7,503 nt of DNA from an uncultured Lachnospiraceae bacterium. Its GTDB lineage: Bacteria > Bacillota > Clostridia > Lachnospirales > Lachnospiraceae. The stretch lies in contig CANQYH010000156.1 in NCBI GenBank assembly GCA_947628025.1, positions 1 through 7,503 of the forward strand. Direction: 5' to 3'. The translations under genes and the position numbers were made by a program. The stretch's first letter is position 1; each line of letters opens with the position of its first letter. The notes under the pieces were generated by a model. It did no database searches, was not told the DNA's origin, and worked only from the letters and a program-made list of their open reading frames with translations. This document shows, in pieces, positions 1 to 6,019 of this stretch.

Positions 1-947
1 AGGAGAGCTTTGATATATTTCGGCGTGAAGCGCTCCGAAGCGGACGGATGACAAAGGAGGATCTGGATATTCCGGATAATGAACTCCTGGATAAACTTGA
101 GTTGTTATCTGATGGAAAGCTCAAACGTGCCGGTGTGTTATGCTTTTATAGAAATCCGGAAAAAATTATTGGCGGCTGCTATGTGAAAATTGGAAAATTT
201 GAAGGCAGTGAGCTTTTATATCAGGATGAGGTGCATGGTTCTCTGCTCATCATGGCGGATAGAGTGATTGATTTAATCTATTTAAAATATCTGAAAGCAG
301 CAATTTCTTATTACAAAGAGACCAGAGTAGAGACCTATCCGTTTGCACGCGAGGCAGTCAGGGAAGCGGTTTTTAACGCTTTGATTCATTGTAATTGGGC
401 GGATAATGTTCCGGTGCAGATTCGGATAGAAGAGGCCGTCATGTATATCAGCAACAGCAGTCTGCTTCCATTTGGCTGGACTGCGGAAACGCTTTTGGAG
501 ACCCATGCTTCAAAGCCATATAATCCGGACATTGCCCGTGTCTTTTACCGGGCGGGATATATTGAAAGCTGGGGTCGCGGCATACAAAAAATTTGTGAGG
601 CTTGTAAGAATCTCGGAGCAGCGCTGCCGGAATATATTGTTCACGGCGAAGACATCATGGTAAAGTTTACCGCATTAGAAAGCGCGAAGGTGACTAGTGG
701 GGTGACTGAAAAGGTGACTGAAAAGGTGACTGAAAAGGTGACTGAAAAACAGGATGAGGTTGAACAAAAAATACTTGATATTTTGAGAAAGATTCCGGAT
801 ATGACATATGTAGGATTATCAGCAAAATTAAATGTCAGCCGGAAAACAGTTTCGCAGAAAATAAAACAGCTCAAAGAAAAAGGTGTTATTGTCAGAGTTG
901 GTTCGGACAAAAGAGGGCATTGGGAAATAACTGATTTTGACAAATAG
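1..947 (+). CDS. ATP-binding, winged-helix regulator of the AlbA_2/HATPase_c_4 (RecG-C-like) family, 5' end missing
   Basis: The frame is open from the left edge (codon phase starting at base 3) to a TAG at 945-947. An ATG at 48 is internal, because the residues before it (ESFDIF) and after it (TKEDLD) fit the usual junction after the missing N-terminal AlbA_2/Schlafen-like DNA-binding domain. The visible part has a linker domain (KRAGVLCFY at about 120-170), then a GHKL-type ATPase fold. In it the N-box is REAVFNALIHCNW (about 354-400), followed by MYISNSSLLPFGW (about 440-480) and ESWGRGIQKIC (about 565-600). A repeated VTEK linker follows, and then a C-terminal winged helix (LSAKLNVSRKTVSQKIKQLK, about 817-876). 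Proteins of this type are thought to be cytoplasmic transcriptional regulators, and their ligands are mostly unknown. The family call is from remembered motifs. The exact role and the true start are not visible here. Confidence 0.85.
   Translation, partial: ESFDIFRREALRSGRMTKEDLDIPDNELLDKLELLSDGKLKRAGVLCFYRNPEKIIGGCYVKIGKFEGSELLYQDEVHGSLLIMADRVIDLIYLKYLKAAISYYKETRVETYPFAREAVREAVFNALIHCNWADNVPVQIRIEEAVMYISNSSLLPFGWTAETLLETHASKPYNPDIARVFYRAGYIESWGRGIQKICEACKNLGAALPEYIVHGEDIMVKFTALESAKVTSGVTEKVTEKVTEKVTEKQDEVEQKILDILRKIPDMTYVGLSAKLNVSRKTVSQKIKQLKEKGVIVRVGSDKRGHWEITDFDK
690..749 (+). repeat. 12-bp in-frame tandem repeat encoding VTEK
   Basis: Five 12-bp units: a degenerate first copy at 690-701 (VTSG), then 702-713, 714-725, 726-737 and 738-749, with consensus GTGACTGAAAAG. 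The last unit differs only at its final base. The unit is a multiple of three, so copy-number change would lengthen or shorten the linker between the ATPase and winged-helix domains without shifting the frame. VTEK-type linkers are, as I recall, recurrent in this protein family. Confidence 0.95.
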
Positions 948-966
948 TTTTTAAGAATTGAGAAAT

Positions 967-1028
967 GACAACACCGCATAAAGCATGACAACAGCATAAA
1001 CGGTGCGGCGGTAATTGGGAATCCAAAA
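967..1028 (+). repeat. 62-bp interspersed repeat, copy A
   Basis: This stretch matches 5096-5157 at 53 of 62 positions by hand alignment, without gaps. Two blocks are identical: a 20-base block starting CCGCATAAAGCATGAC at 974, and GGTGCGGCGGT at 1002-1012. The arms CCGCA (974-978) and TGCGG (1004-1008) could pair in both copies. Read in the phase starting at 978 it encodes IKHDNSINGAAVIGNPK, and the other copy encodes a nearly identical peptide. It lies between the end of the upstream regulator gene and the ribosome binding site of the membrane protein gene. Its nature is unknown: it could be a gene remnant, a small mobile repeat or a structured RNA element. Confidence 0.85.
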
Positions 1029-1053
1029 TGTAACGAACCAGGAGCGATGTTAT

Positions 1054-1599
1054 ATGCTGTACTTCATGAAACCGTTGCCAGAGGAAAAAATAGATACAAC
1101 CGAGTGGAGCCCTTTTATTAAAAATCAATGGTTCAGAAATAATTTTATGTATTTTGTTTATTGCTTTCAGGCGATACTGTACCTGGCCTCAATTATATTT
1201 GGCGCATGGCGATTTTCAAACTTCTTAATTAAAATTGGTTTGTTTATTTTCACATTTGCCGTTCACGAATTGCTGCATCTATTTGTTATATACAAAGCCG
1301 GCGATATAAGTATTACCTATTCGGGCGTATTTTTTTGGATTACAAGCGGTGCAATTCTTAGCAAATTTCGCTTTTTTGTTTTTATGGTTCTGCCTTTTAT
1401 TGGTTTGACGGTGCTTCCGGCAGCAGTATCTGTTTTTACATCGGGAGAAGCAAAAAGTTTTGTAATCTATGTTGCGTGGATCAATTCAATTATCGCAGGC
1501 TCTGATATAATAAACTCTGTGCTGATAGCCGCAAAACCAAATAGCTCTTTATTTTATAGAGGTTATTATAAGACGAATTCTAAGTTTGTTGGAGAGTAG
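1054..1599 (+). CDS. DUF3267-type putative zincin membrane metalloprotease
   Basis: A 181-residue protein with about four hydrophobic segments: residues 32-52, 57-80, 107-130 and 138-160. The sequence HELLH (His71, Glu72, His75) sits inside the second one, as in the DUF3267 family of predicted membrane zinc peptidases. Asp151 in the GSDI stretch of the last segment is a plausible third metal ligand. I chose ATG 1054 because AGGAG at 1040-1044 lies 9 bases upstream. An upstream TTG at 1015 would fall inside the 62-bp repeat and has no such site. The gene is AT-rich and stands alone between repeat copy A and the HAD gene. The substrate is unknown, and no partner such as an anti-sigma factor or transporter is adjacent. 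Family assignment rests on the HExxH-in-membrane pattern and overall size. Confidence 0.75.
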   Translation: MLYFMKPLPEEKIDTTEWSPFIKNQWFRNNFMYFVYCFQAILYLASIIFGAWRFSNFLIKIGLFIFTFAVHELLHLFVIYKAGDISITYSGVFFWITSGAILSKFRFFVFMVLPFIGLTVLPAAVSVFTSGEAKSFVIYVAWINSIIAGSDIINSVLIAAKPNSSLFYRGYYKTNSKFVGE

Positions 1600-1630
1600 A
1601 AAACGTGTAGAATGGTGAAACCGGATTGTT

Positions 1631-1636
1631 TATAAT
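1631..1636 (+). promoter_or_regulatory. Candidate -10 box (TATAAT) upstream of the HAD gene
   Basis: A perfect TATAAT lies 105 bases before the chosen HAD start. No good -35 hexamer is found 16-18 bases upstream. A TG dinucleotide at 1627-1628 is one base out of register for an extended -10. An inverted repeat, AATGGTG (1611-1617) and CACCATT (1652-1658), brackets the box and could be an operator. This is a weak candidate. Confidence 0.35.
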
Positions 1637-1741
1637 GGGCTCAGAACATTCCACCATTGTGAGGGCGCGCGGGTCAGGATAAGGGCCGGAAAAAGTGAGA
1701 ACCGGAAATTGTGGGGAATGAAAAATTGTGAGGACGAAAAA

Positions 1742-2296
1742 ATGGAAAAACGCCTGATTATTTTTACGGACAGCGGCGATACGATCATTGACGAGGGCAC
1801 GGAGGTGCGCGACGAGCGGGGAATCGTGGTTTACGCGGAGCTGATTCCCGGCGCGGGAGAAACGCTTCGGGCGCTTTACGATGCGGGGTACCAGATCGCG
1901 ATGGTGGCGGACGGCGAGGAGCAGTCCTTTACCAATGTATACAACGAGAACGGTCTGGGAGATTGTTTCCGTACGAGGACGATTTCGGAGATCGTCGGCA
2001 TCCAGAAACCGTCGGAGCGGATGTTTCAGGACGCCATGGATCAGAACGGGCTGACGGCGGCGGATAAGTGCCGTATTATCATGGTGGGCAATAATCTCCG
2101 CAAGGATATAGCGGGAGCGAACCGGTTTGGGCTTACATCCGTTTTGTTGGACTGGTCGCCGCGCTATGACATGGTTCCGCGGAGCGTGGAGGAACGGCCG
2201 GATTATATCATACATGAGCCGGTCGGGCTGCTGGAGCTGGCAGAACGGCTGGAGCGCCGGTTGGAGGACGGTTCACTGCTTTCTGAAAATAAATGA
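1742..2296 (+). CDS. HAD-superfamily hydrolase (putative phosphatase)
   Basis: A 184-residue cytoplasmic protein with the four HAD motifs in order. Motif I is IIFTDSGDTIID (nucleophile Asp10), a DxGDT variant of the common DxDGT. Motif II is around AMVADGEE. Motif III is a lysine in GIQKPSERMF. Motif IV is MVGNNLRKDIAGANRFG, with the metal-binding Asp. Length and motif spacing fit a small cap-type HAD phosphatase of the phosphoglycolate phosphatase-like or REG-2-like kind. I chose ATG 1742 because AGGA at 1731-1734 lies 7 bases upstream and motif I then begins at the usual distance from the N-terminus. Starts at 1709 (TTG) and 1718 (ATG) are possible but lack a good ribosome binding site. The substrate cannot be told from sequence. 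GC-rich codon use differs from the AT-rich genes before it. Confidence 0.88.
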   Translation: MEKRLIIFTDSGDTIIDEGTEVRDERGIVVYAELIPGAGETLRALYDAGYQIAMVADGEEQSFTNVYNENGLGDCFRTRTISEIVGIQKPSERMFQDAMDQNGLTAADKCRIIMVGNNLRKDIAGANRFGLTSVLLDWSPRYDMVPRSVEERPDYIIHEPVGLLELAERLERRLEDGSLLSENK

Positions 2297-2318
2297 ACTT
2301 CAGTGTTCGCGGCAGACG

Positions 2319-2495
2319 ATACGGAAGAGCATGAGATACGGAAAAGCACGAGATACGGAAGAGCATGAAATACGGAAGAGCATGAAATACGGAAGAGCAT
2401 GAAATACGGAAGAACATGAGATGCGGAAGAGCATGAGATACGGAAGAGCATGAGATACGGAAGAGCATAAAATACGGAAGAGCATGAGATGCGGA
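2319..2495 (+). repeat. 17-bp tandem repeat array (ten full units plus a partial one)
   Basis: Units start at 2319, 2336, 2353, 2370, 2387, 2404, 2421, 2438, 2455 and 2472, with consensus ATACGGAAGAGCATGAG. A truncated eleventh begins at 2489. Variation is light (for example AAAAGCAC in unit 2, GAACAT in unit 6, ATGCGG in unit 7). Because 17 is not a multiple of three, and the unit contains TGA, the array does not encode a stable plus-strand repeat protein. It fills most of the 265-bp gap between the HAD gene and the large enzyme gene. Confidence 0.97.
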
Positions 2496-2561
2496 CGGCC
2501 GGTCGGAATACGGCGGGCGCTGCGTGAGAAGCCGCGGATCGAAGAACGGGAGAGGAAACGA

Positions 2562-4970
2562 ATGAAACGGTACTGGCAATATTTGGTCGATTCCACGGAA
2601 AAGAGGGTCGAGGTGTTTTTAAAAACGCAGGTCAATGATTCCGCCAGAGCGGATCGGGGACGCATGGACAGCGACGTGGTGGAGGGAAAGCCCACTATTT
2701 ATGTGCTTACGGACGCGCTGTGCCTGTATTTTTCCAGGGAGAGCAATTATTATAAGAACGCGGAGCTTTGGAATGCGGTGGAGCGCGGCGTGTCTTTCGT
2801 GGAACGGTGGCAGAGGCCGGACGGCAGTCTGGATTATCCTACCTGCAATTTTTATTCCGCGCCGGACACGGCGTTTTGCTTCCGCCGTCTCTATGGGGCG
2901 CGGGAGATCCTGCGGAAATACGGGACCACGGCGGAAGAAAAGGCGATGGAGCGGCGGTACCTGCGGCTGCTTCTGCGCTGTATCCCGATCCTGGTCTGCG
3001 GTGGCTTCCATACGCCGAACCACCGATGGGCGGTGCTGTCGGCCCTGCTGTGTATGGAAAAACTGGTCGAGGAAAATGGGGAGCTGGCGCTAGCGGAGGC
3101 GGATTTTTCGGGCTGCAATTTCCGGAGAGAGGCTGGAGTTTCTTTGCGGGGAACCGAGCGGGAGGCAGAGGCGGCTTCTCTGTCGGGAAGCGGACGGGAG
3201 GCAGATGTAGCTTTCTTGCAGGAAACTAGGCGAGAGGCAGAGGCAGTTCCCTTGCAGGGAACCGGGCGAGAGGCAGCGGTGGTTTCCCTGTCGGAAACTA
3301 GGCGAGAAACAGCGGCAGTTTCCTTGCCGGACGGGGAAAACACGGCGGGCGGGAGTATGCCGGAGCGGGACACGGGAGCCGAGTCGAAACAGGTCCTTTC
3401 TGCGGCGGAGCTTCTGGAGCGGATCCGGAACCGGGCGGAACAGTACCTGGCGGAAGGAATTGACGGGGACGCGGATGGGGAATATGCGGAACGTTCTACC
3501 GGCAATTACAACGCCGTTGTGGATAAATGCCTGGTCACGGCTTATGAGATGACGGGCAACGAGACGTATTTGGGTTATGTAGAGCGGAACCTGGATATGA
3601 TGCTGTACTATTTCGACGGGGACGATACGGTCTTCACGCAGAATTCCACGCGGCAGGATCAGGGCAAGGCGATGTATCCGGACCCGTATTTTTATCTGTA
3701 TACGTATATGGCGGCGCATTTGAGTAGCCGCGGGGCGGGAAGCGCGGAATCATGCCGGGAGGCGGCGCAGGAGAACGAGGAATCCGTCAGCGACAGTGTG
3801 ACAGGGAGTACGGAATCCGTCAGTGAGCCTGCATCAGAGAACATGGAATCCGTCATTGGCAGTGTGTCAGGGAGCACAGAATCCGTCAGTGAGTTTGCAT
3901 CAGAGAACTTAGGTCCCGTCAGTGGTAGTGTGGCAAAGAACGTGGAATCCGACGGTGAGATTGCGGCAGAACGCGAGAAATTCTGCCAGAGCAGTATGTC
4001 GAAACGTACAGAATTCAGCTGTGGCAGTGCGTTAGAAAGCACGGAATCCGTCAGTGAGCCTGCGTCAGATCGCGAGTCTTCCGGCCGCAGTAGCGTGGAA
4101 AAGATAGCGAAGTCTTCCGTCTGTAAAATTGCGTCAGAGTGCACGGCCTCTTGCCGGACTGCCGCCGCAGACCGGTTCGACGCGGCGGCCCACAAGATCA
4201 TTCGGGACTGCGCGGCGCGGGGGGATGTGGCGCCGGACTGCATGTATATTTTTATGATGTACGACTGGCTGAAAGATTATACGTTCCGGGGATATGGCTT
4301 TTTGGAATCCTACCGCCGGTATTTTCCCGGATCGCAGGTGCTGCGGGTGAAGAAGCCGGCTTATGTCTGCAGCGTACTCAATCAGAAAGCCAGGTTTCTT
4401 TTCGTGAAGTTCGGGGAGCTGCAGGTGGGCGTGCGGATCGGGGAAGCGTACTGCGATGTGCGGTATTTTCAGCCGCAGCAGATGGAGACCTGGGAGGATG
4501 GCTGTGTACTGCGCGCCGTGGCCAGAGGCTGGTACTATCAGCCATGGGATGCGGCCCCGAAAACCTCCGACTGGTGGGCCATGGATCACAGCAGGCGGGA
4601 GCGTATCATTACCAGCCAGCTGGAGCTGACGGTGACGGTGAAAGAATGGGAACGCGGCGTCGAGGTTACGGTAAAATCGGAGGGGCTGTCCGGTCTGCCG
4701 CTGCGAGTGGAGCTGATGGTTCCCGCCCAGAGCGAGCTGGAAACCGATTCGGTGCGGCTGACGGCCCGGGCGGGGGAGAGCCTGATCCTGCGGGACGGTT
4801 ATCTGCATCTTTATAGCGGCGGCCGGAAGATAAAGATTGGACCGGGATACGGGACACATTCTTTCAAGGGGCATTATTCCGGGGAAGAGAAGAACGAGGC
4901 CGGCTACAGCATTTTCCTGAACGACTATACGCCGTATGAGAGGACGTTCTGTATCGTGGAGGAGACGTAA
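2562..4970 (+). CDS. Putative toroid-type polysaccharide lyase/glycosidase-like protein with two repeat-rich inserts
   Basis: An 802-residue protein with no signal peptide and no membrane segment, so probably cytoplasmic. I do not recognise a named family with certainty. The N-terminal part (residues 1-188) is helical and aromatic-rich with FHTPNHRW (His150-Trp156). The middle part (about 285-395) carries STGNYN (Asn315, Asn317) and TQNSTRQDQGK (about 360-369). The C-terminal part (about 540-802) is strand-rich (YVCSVLNQKARFLFVKFG, GYGTHSFKGHYSG). A helical toroid followed by a beta-sandwich is the layout of heparinase II/III-like lyases, so a sugar-polymer lyase or hydrolase acting on imported oligosaccharide is my inference. 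Residues 189-259 and 407-527 are tandem-repeat inserts. Without them and the adjoining low-complexity sequence the protein would be about 600 residues, nearer a usual size. I chose ATG 2562 because GAGGA at 2552-2556 precedes it by 5 bases. An ATG at 2484 lies inside the last 17-bp repeat unit. Confidence 0.7.
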   Translation: MKRYWQYLVDSTEKRVEVFLKTQVNDSARADRGRMDSDVVEGKPTIYVLTDALCLYFSRESNYYKNAELWNAVERGVSFVERWQRPDGSLDYPTCNFYSAPDTAFCFRRLYGAREILRKYGTTAEEKAMERRYLRLLLRCIPILVCGGFHTPNHRWAVLSALLCMEKLVEENGELALAEADFSGCNFRREAGVSLRGTEREAEAASLSGSGREADVAFLQETRREAEAVPLQGTGREAAVVSLSETRRETAAVSLPDGENTAGGSMPERDTGAESKQVLSAAELLERIRNRAEQYLAEGIDGDADGEYAERSTGNYNAVVDKCLVTAYEMTGNETYLGYVERNLDMMLYYFDGDDTVFTQNSTRQDQGKAMYPDPYFYLYTYMAAHLSSRGAGSAESCREAAQENEESVSDSVTGSTESVSEPASENMESVIGSVSGSTESVSEFASENLGPVSGSVAKNVESDGEIAAEREKFCQSSMSKRTEFSCGSALESTESVSEPASDRESSGRSSVEKIAKSSVCKIASECTASCRTAAADRFDAAAHKIIRDCAARGDVAPDCMYIFMMYDWLKDYTFRGYGFLESYRRYFPGSQVLRVKKPAYVCSVLNQKARFLFVKFGELQVGVRIGEAYCDVRYFQPQQMETWEDGCVLRAVARGWYYQPWDAAPKTSDWWAMDHSRRERIITSQLELTVTVKEWERGVEVTVKSEGLSGLPLRVELMVPAQSELETDSVRLTARAGESLILRDGYLHLYSGGRKIKIGPGYGTHSFKGHYSGEEKNEAGYSIFLNDYTPYERTFCIVEET
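3126..3338 (+). repeat. 36-bp coding tandem repeat (12-residue REAxxVSL units)
   Basis: Six units start at 3126 (33 bp), 3159, 3195, 3231, 3267 and 3303 (36 bp each). The protein pattern is REAxxxSLxxTx, for example REAEAASLSGSG, READVAFLQETR and REAEAVPLQGTG. The DNA of neighbouring units is clearly related (the starts read CGGGAGGCAG or CGAGAGGCAG), so the insert grew by tandem duplication. It sits between two conserved-looking blocks of the host enzyme, is charged and alanine-rich, and is probably a disordered or extended surface loop. Confidence 0.92.
3780..4142 (+). repeat. 33-bp coding tandem repeat (11-residue ESVSxxxxxxx units)
   Basis: Eleven 33-bp registers start at 3780, 3813, 3846, 3879, 3912, 3945, 3978, 4011, 4044, 4077 and 4110. 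The clearest protein units are ESVSDSVTGST, ESVSEPASENM, ESVIGSVSGST and ESVSEFASENL. ESVSEPASDRE reappears at 4044 after several degraded units, while those at 3945-4010 and 4077-4142 are strongly diverged. The insert is Ser/Glu-rich and likely disordered. It is unrelated in unit length and sequence to the 36-bp array in the same gene. Confidence 0.9.
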
Positions 4971-5024
4971 AGGTTTTTGCAGGGCATGGTCTTTGTTTAT
5001 GAGATCGGTAAGTGCGTCAACCTT

Positions 5025-5038
5025 GCATAAAGCATGAC
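5025..5038 (+). repeat. Core of interspersed repeat, copy B
   Basis: GCATAAAGCATGAC is identical to 976-989 and 5105-5118. Some similarity extends about 9 bases to the left (GTCAACCTT against GACAACACC and GACAGCCCC). To the right the sequence diverges at once, so this copy is partial. Confidence 0.75.
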
Positions 5039-5095
5039 GGGTTTACAGTTCTGCATAGGTTACATTTCGTTACGAAGTTATGAAATAATGATAGG

Positions 5096-5157
5096 GACAG
5101 CCCCGCATAAAGCATGACAACAACCTCAGCGGTGCGGCGGTCATCGGAAATCCAAAA
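5096..5157 (+). repeat. 62-bp interspersed repeat, copy C
   Basis: Ungapped match to 967-1028. In the phase starting at 5107 it encodes IKHDNNLSGAAVIGNPK, then LDFV and a TAG at 5170-5172, with an in-frame TAG at 5092-5094 just upstream. No complete gene is therefore left. The possible hairpin arms CCGCA (5103-5107) and TGCGG (5133-5137) are kept. It ends 23 bases before the GNAT pseudogene start. Confidence 0.85.
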
Positions 5158-5180
5158 CTGGATTTTGTATAGGTGGGATA

Positions 5181-5612
5181 ATGATTTCTTTACAACAATA
5201 TTTGCTTGACTCTTGCGGAACCATAAGTATTCCGTATTGGAAGTATAAAAGCATAGCTGTACCCCAAAATGTGAAAATCGTCCATCAAAGAGAGATGACA
5301 GACGATTTGCTCCTTGATTACAAGGATGAACCATACTTTCGGTTATATCACGATTTGAAAAATATCAGGCAAATGACGGTACAAGAGGTTGAAATAGTCT
5401 CAAGCGGAGTTTCGGTATCTGAATTTGTTCAGCTTATCAATAGAAGCTATACGGATCTAAGCGTTACCACTGAACAAATGGAGAGTTACCGGCATACTCC
5501 CGTCTACTGCCCTGACTTGTGGATTTTACTGAAAGAGAGAAACACGTAGGCTATCCTTGCGGGCGGCATAGCGGATTATGATGAAGAAGCCGGCTTTTGG
5601 CATATTTTTAAC
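5181..5612 (+). pseudogene. Decayed GNAT-family N-acetyltransferase
   Basis: The 122 residues from ATG 5181 to the TAG at 5547-5549 resemble the N-terminal half of a GNAT acetyltransferase family common in Clostridia (CGTISIPYWKYKSI, DEPYFRLYHDLKNI, INRSYTDLSVTTEQM). Immediately after the stop, in the same phase, homology-like sequence resumes: AILAGGIADYDEEA (5550-5591), then GFWHIFN (5592-5612). In intact relatives, as I remember them, GGIADYDEEA leads into the acetyl-CoA-binding core and the protein ends near WHI. About 60-70 residues, including the Q/RxxGxG/A loop, therefore seem to be missing in frame. With an internal stop and no cofactor site, enzymatic activity is unlikely. A weak Shine-Dalgarno (AGGTGG, 5171-5176) precedes the start. 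The stub could still be translated. The DNA is AT-rich compared with its neighbours. Confidence 0.8.
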
Positions 5613-5633
5613 CTGCCGCTGCCGCGAAATCTC

Positions 5634-5662
5634 TTGACATTCCCGCGGCTGCGGGGTATGAT
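5634..5662 (+). promoter_or_regulatory. Sigma-A promoter of the T-box/valS operon
   Basis: A perfect -35 TTGACA (5634-5639) is followed by a 17-base spacer and -10 TATGAT (5657-5662). Transcription should start near 5668-5670, directly ahead of the T-box Stem I. The -35 begins only 22 bases after the last recognisable codon of the GNAT remnant. Confidence 0.92.
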
Positions 5663-5987
5663 GGGGAAGATAAAGGTTGAGACGGAGAGGAGTACATCCG
5701 AGACCCTGACAGAGAGGACCGCCCGGCGGGTGGAAGACGGTCCGAGAAAGTGCGGATGGAAGGTCGCTCCGGAACCGAGACGGGGAACCGAGGGGAGCGT
5801 TCGGAGGTTTGACGGTGCGGGCGGCCGGGAACGGCGGCAGCAGCGGAGAGGGACGGTCCGGCACAGTAACCGTTTACGCGCGGCCTGCGTTAAAGGGCCA
5901 TGGAGATGTGAGGCGGCGGCTGCGGTTAGAACGCGCGCCGGCAGTCCGCAGGGAGATGGTTTCCCGCGCGGCGGAACGCTTCACGAA

Positions 5988-6019
5988 CAAAGGTGGTACC
6001 GCGATGGATTCGCCCTTTG
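5988..6019 (+). promoter_or_regulatory. T-box antiterminator
   Basis: CAAAGG (5988-5993) pairs with CCTTTG (6014-6019), and GCGA (6001-6004) with TCGC (6010-6013). This leaves the classic seven-base bulge TGGTACC (5994-6000) and a five-base loop. The 3' strand overlaps the terminator stem at 6012-6019, so the two structures exclude each other. Confidence 0.93.

Larger units (their letters stand above)
4971..5180 (+). other. Intergenic region with repeat copies B and C; no convincing gene
   Basis: This 210-bp gap, AT-richer than the gene before it, holds the short repeat copy at 5025-5038 and the full copy at 5096-5157. Two very short reading frames are present: 4999-5037 (12 residues ending STLHKA) and 5034-5117 (27 residues, starting in copy B and ending TAPHKA in copy C). 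Neither has a good ribosome binding site and I do not call them genes. No clear terminator hairpin follows the stop at 4970. Confidence 0.6.

Noticed and set aside
1600..1741. Imperfect direct repeats (GTGAAACCGGATTGT near 1615, GTGAGAACCGGAAATTGT near 1695; ATTGTGAGGGCG near 1657, ATTGTGAGGACG near 1726)
   Set aside because: Too short and diverged to call a repeat element. They may be chance in a purine-rich leader.
1580..2215. Minus-strand frame of 211 codons opposite the HAD gene
   Set aside because: The plus strand has clear HAD motifs and a Shine-Dalgarno. The minus frame is a GC-rich shadow with no recognisable domain.
2319..2495. CRISPR array
   Set aside because: The 17-bp units are directly adjacent with no unique spacers and no cas gene is nearby.
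2203..2695. Long minus-strand reading frames rich in LMLFRISCSS-type repeats
   Set aside because: They are produced by the 17-bp array, whose minus strand lacks stops in every phase. They have no ribosome binding site and overlap the HAD and enzyme genes.
3090..3719. Minus-strand frames opposite the large enzyme gene
   Set aside because: High GC and repeats keep stops rare. The peptides are Arg/Ser-rich low-complexity and unlike any family I know.
4134..4874. Minus-strand frame of 246 codons in the 3' part of the enzyme gene
   Set aside because: No ribosome binding site or recognisable motif. It overlaps the strand-rich C-terminal part of a well-supported plus-strand gene.
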